NCBI GenBank assembly: GCA_009885665.1
Contig: VFKI01000083.1
Coordinates: 1-7,723, forward strand
DNA from: Gammaproteobacteria bacterium
Lineage (GTDB): Bacteria; Pseudomonadota; Gammaproteobacteria; DSM-16500
Length of the DNA: 7,723 nucleotides
Direction: 5' to 3'
Under the pieces are notes generated by a model that made no database searches, was not told the DNA's origin, and saw nothing but the letters and a program-made list of their open reading frames with translations. The translations under genes were made by a program, and so were the position numbers. Shown piece after piece: positions 1-6,590 of this stretch. Each line of letters opens with the position of its first letter. Position 1 is the stretch's first letter.

Positions 1-107
1 CGATAGATCCGCTCCTGTCTGGTTGGCCAAGAATCATTCTCGTACCAATCCAGTAAAGGGGACATTTCTATCTTGCTAAAAGGGGACATTTCTAAATTGC
101 CGCCACA
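1..107. mobile_element. Probable terminal remnant of an insertion sequence (IS21-like organisation suspected)
   Basis: This stretch holds two closely spaced direct copies of a 16-bp motif and ends at 106-107 with CA. On the minus strand it therefore begins TGTGGCGGCAATTTAG. A TG...CA terminus with repeated internal transposase-binding motifs is what IS21-family ends look like, and the element body would lie to the left, outside the window. Only short open stretches without a start and stop pair cover 1-54: on the minus strand a frame reads LDWYENDSWPTRQERIYR, and on the plus strand a frame stops at 54-56. I cannot assign either to a transposase. The family call rests on layout and memory of similar ends, not on a database match. 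Confidence 0.45.
55..94. repeat. Two direct copies of a 16-bp motif, 24-bp period
   Basis: AAAGGGGACATTTCTA occurs at 55-70 and again, identically, at 79-94, separated by 8 bases. Identical short motifs at fixed spacing close to a putative element tip fit transposase-binding sites. There are only two copies and the spacer is far too short for a CRISPR array. Confidence 0.85.
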
Positions 108-132
108 ATCGATAGTTTCTTTCTTTACTTGC

Positions 133-152
133 GTCTATTCACAATGATAGAC
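133..152. promoter_or_regulatory. Inverted repeat upstream of the operon, possible operator
   Basis: GTCTAT (133-138) and ATAGAC (147-152) form a perfect 6-bp inverted repeat with an 8-base centre, about 70 bases before the first start codon. It could be a regulator site for the four-gene operon. I found no convincing -35/-10 pair in 108-219, so promoter position and function are inferred only from location, and a 6-bp dyad can arise by chance. Confidence 0.25.
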
Positions 153-207
153 TTTGGAAACATTCTTCAGAAATTGGACGTGGCAGGAAGCCCTTAAATC
201 ATCGAGC

Positions 208-213
208 AGGGAG
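208..213 (+). promoter_or_regulatory. Ribosome binding site that decides the TolC-family start
   Basis: AGGGAG lies 6 bases before the ATG at 220. The upstream in-frame ATG at 154 has no such site, and it would add 22 polar residues in front of a clean lipoprotein signal peptide. The site therefore supports the start at 220. Confidence 0.75.
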
Positions 214-219
214 TGCGAT

Positions 220-1836
220 ATGTACAAAAAGATATGCGTTTTTTCTCTGGTTACCCTTTTGTCCGCTTGTAGCATGACGCCACGCCCCGATAGCGTTGAC
301 GCTCGCTTTGCGCAGGCGCAAAAAGATGTTAAGCAATTGTATGCTGATCAGGTCGCACCCGCTAAGCGCATCGATTTTTATGAAGCTTTGGCGCGTGGCT
401 TGAAATATAACCTCGACTATCGCATCAAAATGACTAATTCAGCGCTGCAAATGGGTCAGCTGAAGATGGCTGAATGGGCAATGTTCCCCTCTGTTAATGC
501 AAACGGCAGTATTTATTCGCGGAGTAATCATTTAGCCAGTGCCAATCTCAGTGATAATGGTGGTTTGACGGGTTCATCAACCTCGACCCCCGATACCGTC
601 CGTTCAGCCCGCCTGGGTATTACCTGGAACGTGCTCGACTTTGGTATGAGCTACCTGCGCGCTAAACAACAAGCCAACCGTTATTTGATCGCGCAGCAAG
701 AAGCGCGTCGTCAATCGCAATTGTTGGCGCAAGATATCCTCACGGCGTATTGGCAAGCATACAGCGCGCAACAATTGATCAATGAATCGTCCCGTTTCCA
801 GTCTCAGTTGGAACAATCACAAGCTAAATTAGCTGGGGCTGCTAAAGATAGTAGCGTGCCGCGCCAAAATTTACTGAACTATCGCGCAGCCGTACTAGAA
901 GGCCAGCGCCAATTGATTGAGCTACAGTACCGACATGACAAAGCCATGTTTGACCTAAAGCAATTGGTCGGCATGCCATTGTGCGCCAAGCTTACATTGG
1001 CACCGTTGCCAAAATCGTTGATGCGTACCACCAATTTGCATTGCCTCAGTTTTGAAAAGTTAGATGCCATTACGTTGGTCAGTCGTCCAGAATTATGGGG
1101 TCAAGGTTATCAAGAAAAGATTGCGAAAGAAGGTGTGAAAATTGCCATTTTGCAAGCGTTGCCTGGCCTAAGCTTCTCTTATGGTTGGAATTACAACAGC
1201 AACAAATATTTGGAAAATACCCGTTGGGCAGACCGTTCGGCTGATTTGGCGTGGAACTTGATAAACCTCGCTGCGTTGCCAGATTCTTATCACAGCGCAA
1301 AGGATTTGGTGAAGTACGAAAAGCTGAAGCGAATGGCGCTTACGCTAACTGCACTGACTGAAACGCGTTACACTTATGCACGTTATCAAAGCTTGCGTCG
1401 CGAATATATTGTGGCGCGTCAGCAAACAGAAAATGCGAATGCCTTAGCTGAGTTGGCTAGCAACAAACAACAAGCATCGGTGGGCAGTGACCAAACCGCT
1501 ATCTTGGCGCGCTTGCATGCCATCACAGCAAAGATGAATCAGGATTTGGTCATGGCGAATCTTTCCAAGGCGCGCGGCCAACTTTATCTTTCCGCTGGCT
1601 TTGACATGTTGCCACTCGGTATCAGCGATCAACCATTGCCGGTCGTTACCGCTGAAATCCGCCGTGAATTTACTGAGCAAAACAAAATGGACTTTAACCA
1701 CTATGTCAACTTTGTCTATGAAAACTTGTTCGCTTCACATCAAAATGCCGCAGAAGAATTGGCAGATGCCGCGCCGCAATTGGTCGGTTGCTTTGGCCAT
1801 GCTTGCGGTTTCAAGCATGTTGCCTATAAGCAGTAA
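220..1836 (+). CDS. TolC-family outer-membrane efflux/secretion lipoprotein
   Basis: The 538-residue product resembles outer-membrane efflux proteins (OEP/TolC family), which trimerise into a beta-barrel plus alpha-helical tunnel and form the outer exit of tripartite export systems. The ATG at 220 gives a lipoprotein signal peptide: MYKK, a hydrophobic core, then a lipobox LSAC with Cys17. Serine follows the cysteine, consistent with outer-membrane sorting. Two OEP-like halves are visible, at roughly residues 52-265 and 280-465. The first has a strand motif GITWNVLDFGMSYLRAKQQ (133-151) and long amphipathic helices with many Gln, Ala and Arg. A tail of about 70 residues follows the second half, and its last 23 residues are encoded in the overlap with the next gene. 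It heads the operon and probably docks with the adaptors encoded downstream. Substrate cannot be read from the sequence. Confidence 0.88.
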   Translation: MYKKICVFSLVTLLSACSMTPRPDSVDARFAQAQKDVKQLYADQVAPAKRIDFYEALARGLKYNLDYRIKMTNSALQMGQLKMAEWAMFPSVNANGSIYSRSNHLASANLSDNGGLTGSSTSTPDTVRSARLGITWNVLDFGMSYLRAKQQANRYLIAQQEARRQSQLLAQDILTAYWQAYSAQQLINESSRFQSQLEQSQAKLAGAAKDSSVPRQNLLNYRAAVLEGQRQLIELQYRHDKAMFDLKQLVGMPLCAKLTLAPLPKSLMRTTNLHCLSFEKLDAITLVSRPELWGQGYQEKIAKEGVKIAILQALPGLSFSYGWNYNSNKYLENTRWADRSADLAWNLINLAALPDSYHSAKDLVKYEKLKRMALTLTALTETRYTYARYQSLRREYIVARQQTENANALAELASNKQQASVGSDQTAILARLHAITAKMNQDLVMANLSKARGQLYLSAGFDMLPLGISDQPLPVVTAEIRREFTEQNKMDFNHYVNFVYENLFASHQNAAEELADAAPQLVGCFGHACGFKHVAYKQ

Positions 1837-2683
1837 TGCAGCGACAGTCCCCGCTACAACCAATCCACCACCGGCAGTGCTTGCCGGTGGTGGAGCGGCA
1901 ATAAAAGGGTCTGATGCATTAAAGTATGTTGTGGTGCAGCCTGTTACTTCGATTACCTTCTCCAGCGAAACGACGGCCAGTGTTGATAAAGTCAACGTCA
2001 AGGAAGGTGAGTCGTTTCGTGCAGGTACGATTTTATTGACGCTTGACTGCCGGATACAAAAAGCGGATTTGGATAAAGCCATTGCGCGGCAAACATTAGC
2101 ACATGCCGCAGCCGTCAGCGCACAGAAATTGCGTAACTATGGCTCTATCAGCAATTTTGAATATACCCAAGCGACGACCAATGCAGCAAGTGCTAATGCA
2201 GATGTAAGTAAGTTAAACGCCATCGTCGATAAATGCACGATCAAAGCACCGTTTAATGGCGCAGTATCGAATGTGCCGGTGCATCCATATGAATCGATTA
2301 AACCGGGCGATCCTTTATTAAAGATCGTCAGTAGTGAAGATCTTTATTTTGAAACACAAGTGCCTTCTGAGTGGTTGGCGTGGTTACATGTGGGTTCATT
2401 ATTTCAAGTTAAGCTCAATGAAACGAGCAAAATAGTGGCTGTCAAAGTGACGCGCATTAATCCGCAAATTGATTCTGTGACGCAAACGGTCAAAATTGTT
2501 GGCAGGACAGCGCAGCCTGATGTCACGCTCGAGCCTGGCATGAGTGGTCAAGCCAGTTTTGGTGGTAATGCGCTAGCGACCCTAGCTAAACCGGCAAAGC
2601 CATCCTCTGTTGTCGCCAATTCAGCGATTGCCAGTCCCAATTTGCCGCCGAACTTGGAGCGTGAAGGGAGTACGCAAAACTAA
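1766..2683 (+). CDS. Small periplasmic adaptor (HlyD/RND membrane-fusion family)
   Basis: The 305-residue product has the fold order of a periplasmic adaptor. A signal peptide starts MPRRNWSVAL and likely ends near SNA|A at residues 23-26. A Pro/Gly-rich linker (30-44) follows, then the first biotinyl-lipoyl half (about 58-95, with VKEGESFRAGTILLTLD). A short helical hairpin (96-150) leads to the second lipoyl half (157-190, with CTIKAPFNGAVSN and KPGDPLLKIV) and a beta-barrel region (191-262, ending in LEPGMSGQASF). Such proteins bridge an inner-membrane component to a TolC channel. The ATG at 1766 is chosen because it gives a compact signal peptide and has GAAGAA about 8 bases upstream. The ATG at 1745 is in frame but lacks such a site. 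The gene overlaps the preceding one by 71 bases in another frame, which suggests translational coupling. There is no membrane anchor beyond the signal peptide. Confidence 0.85.
   Translation: MPRRNWSVALAMLAVSSMLPISSNAATVPATTNPPPAVLAGGGAAIKGSDALKYVVVQPVTSITFSSETTASVDKVNVKEGESFRAGTILLTLDCRIQKADLDKAIARQTLAHAAAVSAQKLRNYGSISNFEYTQATTNAASANADVSKLNAIVDKCTIKAPFNGAVSNVPVHPYESIKPGDPLLKIVSSEDLYFETQVPSEWLAWLHVGSLFQVKLNETSKIVAVKVTRINPQIDSVTQTVKIVGRTAQPDVTLEPGMSGQASFGGNALATLAKPAKPSSVVANSAIASPNLPPNLEREGSTQN
1865..1893 (+). other. Perfect 12-bp-stem hairpin inside the adaptor gene
   Basis: CCACCACCGGCA (1865-1876) and TGCCGGTGGTGG (1882-1893) are exact reverse complements around a 5-base loop, GTGCT. The hairpin starts 29 bases after the TolC-family stop codon and encodes PPPAVLAGGG, the linker after the signal peptide. 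It is GC-rich and has no T-run behind it, so it is not a classic terminator. A role in mRNA stability, ribosome pausing near the signal peptide, or differential expression within the operon is possible. It could also be a by-product of the Pro/Gly coding. Confidence 0.6.
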
Positions 2684-2701
2684 CAGGAGTCACGCACGCC
2701 T

Positions 2702-4114
2702 ATGTCTGAGAGCCGCGATGAAGTTGCATCACAGTCACAGATTGAAGGATTGGCGACACTGCTTGTGTTGGATGATGAGTTACGCAAGCTACCCACAGTA
2801 CGTGAATTCGGTTTTTTTGTTACCAATGAAACCCATCGACTGATTCATTATCACACCGCGTTCTTATGGCAAAAAAAACCTTTTCCACCCTTGGCGCCAC
2901 CCACCATATTAACGCAATCCGGTACGGCTGAAATTGACCCTACCGCGCCGATTAATCAATGGTTACAAGAAAAAATCAATGAGTGGAGCACTTCTTTGTT
3001 GGCTAAAGAAATACATCAAGTGCAGGCGCCGCCACCGGAAAGTAGCGATACACATGTCGTATGGCAAGATGCATTGCCGAGCTGGCTGTTATGGTGCCCG
3101 TTTTTGAATAAGCGCGAAGAAGTGTGCGGTGGGCTATTATTTTTTCGTGAAACACCGTTTAGCGAAGCAGAAATTAAAATGATGCGCTGGCTGATTGCCA
3201 GTTATGAATATACGTGGGGTGTGATGGTAAAGGAACGTAAGTTCCATACCTTGCATCATAAAGTCCGTGAAAAAAAATATGTTTATTATTTGCTGGCGGC
3301 GATTGCGGTTGTCTTGTTATTTCCAATTAAATTATCCGTATTGGGCACGGCGACTGTCGTGCCATTGGATCCCGTGTTGATTAATGCGCCACTACAAGGC
3401 GTGATTAAGTCGTTTGCAGTGAATCCTGGCGATACAGTGCAGCCTGGGCAATTATTATTTACGCTGGATCAAACGGATCTTGCCGCAGAAGCGGAGGTAA
3501 GCCAAAAAGCATTACAATTGACGCAAGAAAAATTACGCACTGCATCCAGTCAGCAATTGGATCAATCGAATAGTGATTCGGGTGCGCGAACGCGTGCTGC
3601 GCAAACAGATGCACAATCTTCTATTCCCGTGTTGCAGGCACAATTGGCTGTCGATCAGGCGCATTTAGACTATACATCAAAAATGCTGCAAAAAACGGAA
3701 GTGAAAAGTCCTATTGCGGGCGTCGTGGTATTTGATAATCGCGAAGATTGGTTGGGCCAACCGGTGCAGACAGGTGAACGTATTTTAGAGGTGGCCGATG
3801 CACAAAAAGTTAAATTACGTATTTCTTTGCCGGTGAGCAATGCGATTAGTTTAACGCGTGGTGGCGATGGCGTATTTTTTCCAACGTCTCGTTTAAATTC
3901 GTTACCCGTACGTTTAACCTCGCTTGGCTATAATGCCCGCTTGACGCCGGCTAAAATATTGGCGTATCAATTGGAAGCACGATTTACGCGTGCGGATGAT
4001 CAGCCGTTATTGGGTTCGGAGGGAACGGTGCGATTGTATGGTCATCGCGTGCCTGTCATTTATTATTTGTTTCGTTTGCCATTACAAAGCCTGCGTCAAC
4101 GATTTGGACTTTGA
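2702..4114 (+). CDS. Soluble (possibly GAF-like) domain - membrane segment - HlyD-type adaptor protein
   Basis: The 470-residue product starts with a soluble region (1 to about 185). Its pattern recalls GAF-type domains (LDDELRKLPTVREFGFFVTNETHRLI..., WCPFLNKREEVCGGLLFFRE, then FSEAEIKMMRWLIASY), but that assignment is tentative. A single membrane segment follows at about 193-212. Next come a biotinyl-lipoyl half (225-260, APLQGVIKSFAVNPGDTVQPGQLLFTLD), a Gln/Ala-rich coiled coil (258-330), the second lipoyl half (331-365, EVKSPIAGVVVF), a beta-barrel-like region (366-445) and a basic amphipathic tail. The topology predicts a cytoplasmic N-terminal domain and a periplasmic adaptor, so it may sense or recruit something inside the cell and pass it to the conduit. 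AGGAG at 2685-2689 precedes the start by 12 bases, a slightly long spacing, and only 18 bases separate it from the previous gene. It is an operon member. Confidence 0.8.
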   Translation: MSESRDEVASQSQIEGLATLLVLDDELRKLPTVREFGFFVTNETHRLIHYHTAFLWQKKPFPPLAPPTILTQSGTAEIDPTAPINQWLQEKINEWSTSLLAKEIHQVQAPPPESSDTHVVWQDALPSWLLWCPFLNKREEVCGGLLFFRETPFSEAEIKMMRWLIASYEYTWGVMVKERKFHTLHHKVREKKYVYYLLAAIAVVLLFPIKLSVLGTATVVPLDPVLINAPLQGVIKSFAVNPGDTVQPGQLLFTLDQTDLAAEAEVSQKALQLTQEKLRTASSQQLDQSNSDSGARTRAAQTDAQSSIPVLQAQLAVDQAHLDYTSKMLQKTEVKSPIAGVVVFDNREDWLGQPVQTGERILEVADAQKVKLRISLPVSNAISLTRGGDGVFFPTSRLNSLPVRLTSLGYNARLTPAKILAYQLEARFTRADDQPLLGSEGTVRLYGHRVPVIYYLFRLPLQSLRQRFGL

Positions 4115-4117
4115 CTT

Positions 4118-6316
4118 ATGCCGCCAGCTGCCGTTTCTGCCTGTCAAGCTAAACAATCGGAAGATGTTCGTTTGCCGCCGTTACGTAAAAGTGTGACGGT
4201 TGCATTTAATGGTTATGATCCGAGTGGTAAACCACAATGGACGATGCATGATGCGGCGCGTAATCGTTTCTTTTTGTTGGGCTGGTTGGAGTATGAAATT
4301 TTAAAGCGCTGGGCATTGGGTACGCCGGCGGCCATTATAGCCGAAATTGATCGCGATACTACGTTACAGGTGGAAGCAGAAGATGTTACACGTTTTCAGG
4401 AATATTTAACGCGCCATTTTTTAATCCAACAAAATGCGTATGAAATTTCGCGTAGTGCCACGGAGCAAAATTTATTTCGCAATGAAAAAATGCTGCCTTG
4501 GCTGGTAAGTCATTATTTGTTTTTTCGTATTCCACTCTTTCGTCCAGATAAATTTTTGGCGCAAACGCGTATTATCGGAAAAATATTGTTTCATCGAGGG
4601 ACGGTTTTTTTCATGGCAGTGCTTGCGGCTATTGCCTTATTTCAAATTGGCAATCGCTGGGATGATTTTTTGCATTCTTTTCCAGCTTTATTTACGGCGA
4701 AAGGAATGATGTATTGGTTGTTTGCATTTTTGATATGTAAATTTATGCATGAATTTGGGCATGCCTATCGCTGTAAAAGTTATGGCGTACCGGTGCCGGT
4801 GATGGGGATTGCGCTGCTGGTGTTTTGGCCCGTTTTTTATACGGACACGACGCTCAGTTGGTCATTGAATCATAAGCAGCGCTTGCGCATTGCGTTGTCG
4901 GGTATTTGGGTGGAAACCTATGTCACCATTATTGCTGCGTTGGTGTGGTGTAATAGCACTAATCTGATTATTCATTCTATTACATTCACGATTATCACCA
5001 TTAACTGGATGGCAAGTTTGCTGATTAACGTCAGTCCATTCATGCGTTTTGATGGTTATTATGTTTTGTCTGATTGGTTAAATATGCCCAACTTACAGCC
5101 GCGCGCATTTGCGTTGATGAAATGGCAAATTCGGCAATGGTTGTTTGGCTGGGATGAGCCGCGACCCGAAAAGTTAACGCCGCGCATGCATGCGTTTCTC
5201 GTCACCTATGCTGTGTGTACTTTTGTGTATCGTGCGATAGTGTATGTGGCCATCGCATTTCTCGTCTATCATTATTTTTTCAAGTTAGCGGGCATCTTAT
5301 TGTTTGTCGTGGAAGTATATTATTTTATGCTGGCACCTCTTGTGGCGGAGGTGCGTTATTGGGTGCACTATCGTCAAAATTTTAGTGCTAATCCAAGAAC
5401 GCTGATTACCGTGAGCGTGACAGTTGTTTTATGCTTATTATGTTTTTTGCCTATTAATAATAGTGTACGCTTGCCCGCGACACTCAGTTATCAGCATCAA
5501 TTTTTATTTGTTCCCAAAGCATCAATATTGCAAACCGCTTTACCCGCAGTGGGTACGCGGGTGCAGCAAGGGCAAGTCATTATTAATCTTGTTGCGCCTG
5601 AGTTAGATCAAGAGTTGGTAGAGGCGCGGTTGGGGTATCGAAAATTAATGAATCAATTGCGCGTTGCATCCGTTAATTTGCTCAGTTCAGGTCAGGAGCA
5701 GGTGTTGTTGTCATCGTTAAATCAAGCGAAGGCTGAGTACGCTAAAAAATATGCGGCACGTGAGCACCTTACGTTACGTGCGCCCTTTGATGGTGTAATT
5801 TCCGAAACAGCATCGGACTTAACTCCAGGTGATACGGTACAAAAAAATAGTTGGCTAGCGGATGTTATTCAGCCAAATAATTTGCATGTTGAAGCGTTTG
5901 TGGCAAGTGCCGATCGTGATCGTGTTAAGCCGGGATTGCAGGGCTATTTTTATCCGCGTGATTTAAGTGGGTCTGCCGTGCCGGTGACAGTCAAAACCAT
6001 AGAAGTATTAAATGTAAAGCAATTGAATTGTCATTTTTCATCTGGCCTAAAAAATCCCGATGCGCAAGATATGATGGTAGAAACGGCATGTTATCATATC
6101 AGCGATTTAGGCGGCGAGATCGCGACTTATTTGACGCCTGAGGGCAATTATGTGCCGGCTGATTCTATCTATCGTATTTTATTAACGGCACAAGTTAAAA
6201 AACCACCGGATCATATTGAAGAAGGCACGGTGATTCTAACGACGAATTCCGTCTCATTGGCGGGCCGCTTGTTTTTGTACTTGCGTGATGTGTGGATTAG
6301 TCAAAGTGGGTTTTGA
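4118..6316 (+). CDS. Polytopic M50 (site-2-type) metalloprotease fused to HlyD-like periplasmic domain
   Basis: The 732-residue product has three parts. The N-terminal cytoplasmic region (about 20-110) contains WTMHDAARNRFFLLGWLEYE and a short helical, PqqD-like or winged-helix-like stretch. The membrane region (about 162-445) has roughly six to eight hydrophobic segments. It carries the zinc-protease motif HEFGH (H211, E212, H215) and a downstream FDGYY with D312, which fits the third metal ligand of M50 intramembrane proteases, so the active site looks intact. The C-terminal periplasmic part has lipoyl-like halves (about 462-495 and 550-585, LTLRAPFDGVISETAS...LTPGDTVQ), a short coiled coil between them, and a beta-barrel-like region with C638 and C658, which could pair. 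The start at 4118 lies 3 bases after the previous stop, with no strong ribosome site, so coupled translation is likely. It could cleave a membrane-bound partner or cargo, or act as the inner-membrane base of the export conduit; the sequence does not decide. Confidence 0.85.
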   Translation: MPPAAVSACQAKQSEDVRLPPLRKSVTVAFNGYDPSGKPQWTMHDAARNRFFLLGWLEYEILKRWALGTPAAIIAEIDRDTTLQVEAEDVTRFQEYLTRHFLIQQNAYEISRSATEQNLFRNEKMLPWLVSHYLFFRIPLFRPDKFLAQTRIIGKILFHRGTVFFMAVLAAIALFQIGNRWDDFLHSFPALFTAKGMMYWLFAFLICKFMHEFGHAYRCKSYGVPVPVMGIALLVFWPVFYTDTTLSWSLNHKQRLRIALSGIWVETYVTIIAALVWCNSTNLIIHSITFTIITINWMASLLINVSPFMRFDGYYVLSDWLNMPNLQPRAFALMKWQIRQWLFGWDEPRPEKLTPRMHAFLVTYAVCTFVYRAIVYVAIAFLVYHYFFKLAGILLFVVEVYYFMLAPLVAEVRYWVHYRQNFSANPRTLITVSVTVVLCLLCFLPINNSVRLPATLSYQHQFLFVPKASILQTALPAVGTRVQQGQVIINLVAPELDQELVEARLGYRKLMNQLRVASVNLLSSGQEQVLLSSLNQAKAEYAKKYAAREHLTLRAPFDGVISETASDLTPGDTVQKNSWLADVIQPNNLHVEAFVASADRDRVKPGLQGYFYPRDLSGSAVPVTVKTIEVLNVKQLNCHFSSGLKNPDAQDMMVETACYHISDLGGEIATYLTPEGNYVPADSIYRILLTAQVKKPPDHIEEGTVILTTNSVSLAGRLFLYLRDVWISQSGF

Positions 6317-6355
6317 TACGCGGTATGGTATCACTCATTGTGAAGCGTGTTTTTT
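6314..6355 (+). terminator. Weak terminator-like region after the four-gene operon
   Basis: TGATAC (6314-6319, containing the stop codon) pairs with GTATCA (6328-6333). A second small dyad, TCAC/GTGA, follows, and six T residues lie at 6350-6355. The T-run is 16 bases beyond the first stem, so this is not a canonical intrinsic terminator. Confidence 0.25.
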
Positions 6356-6435
6356 GGCAGACACCTTGCTTGCCTATAATATAAACAAAATAAAGCAATT
6401 GTAAAATAATAAGCCAGGGCGCCTGCGCGGTATTA

Positions 6436-6460
6436 TGAGAATAAAAAATTTTTTTTCTCA
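6436..6460. terminator. AT-rich inverted repeat with T-run, possible terminator
   Basis: TGAGAA (6436-6441) and TTCTCA (6455-6460) are the ends of a near-continuous A/T dyad with a run of eight T residues in its 3' half. It could end transcription from the operon on either strand, but its low GC makes the stem weak. A further small dyad, CTGCC (6480-6484)/GGCAG (6495-6499), is followed by five T residues at 6507-6511. The rest of the 274-base intergenic stretch shows no gene. Confidence 0.35.
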
Positions 6461-6519
6461 CATATCTCTTTGAATAAAGCTGCCATTTTTTATCGGCAGG
6501 CGACTGTTTTTGACATTTT

Positions 6520-6548
6520 CTGGCAAGTCGATTTTCACCGCCTATACT
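6520..6548 (+). promoter_or_regulatory. Sigma70-like promoter for the LEPR-type gene
   Basis: A -10 box TATACT (6543-6548, five of six to consensus) is preceded by CTGGCA (6520-6525, four of six) with a 17-base spacer. It lies 42 bases before the start codon at 6591. A perfect TTGACA at 6510-6515 is present but 27 bases from the -10 box, too far for a normal promoter. The match suggests that the giant protein can be transcribed separately from the four export genes. Confidence 0.45.
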
Positions 6549-6550
6549 CA

Positions 6551-6564
6551 GGGTAAGAATACCC
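6551..6564. promoter_or_regulatory. Small inverted repeat just downstream of the -10 box
   Basis: GGGTA (6551-6555) and TACCC (6560-6564) form a 5-bp dyad around AGAA, at the predicted transcription start. It could be an operator or a hairpin at the 5' end of the mRNA. It is short enough to be chance. Confidence 0.25.
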
Positions 6565-6580
6565 CTTTCCCTTACTATAC

Positions 6581-6586
6581 AGGTGA
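6581..6586 (+). promoter_or_regulatory. Ribosome binding site of the LEPR-type gene
   Basis: AGGTGA, fully complementary to part of the 16S anti-Shine-Dalgarno sequence, lies 4 bases before the ATG at 6591. It supports this start and therefore the long + frame to the window end. Confidence 0.7.
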
Positions 6587-6590
6587 TATC

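Noticed and set aside
55..94. Possible CRISPR repeats
   Set aside because: Only two 16-bp copies with an 8-base spacer, and no cas genes. They fit transposase-binding sites better.
1..115. CGATAG at 1-6 and 110-115 as a target-site duplication flanking a small element
   Set aside because: A 6-base match can be chance, the copy at 110 is not directly abutting the CA at 106-107, and the element appears to extend left of base 1.
154..219. Upstream ATG at 154 as the start of the TolC-family gene
   Set aside because: It lacks a ribosome site and would bury the lipoprotein signal peptide behind 22 polar residues.
1766..1840. Twin-arginine signal in the adaptor (MPRRNWSVAL)
   Set aside because: The residues around the arginine pair do not match the usual S-R-R-x-F-L-K pattern, and adaptors of this type use the Sec route.
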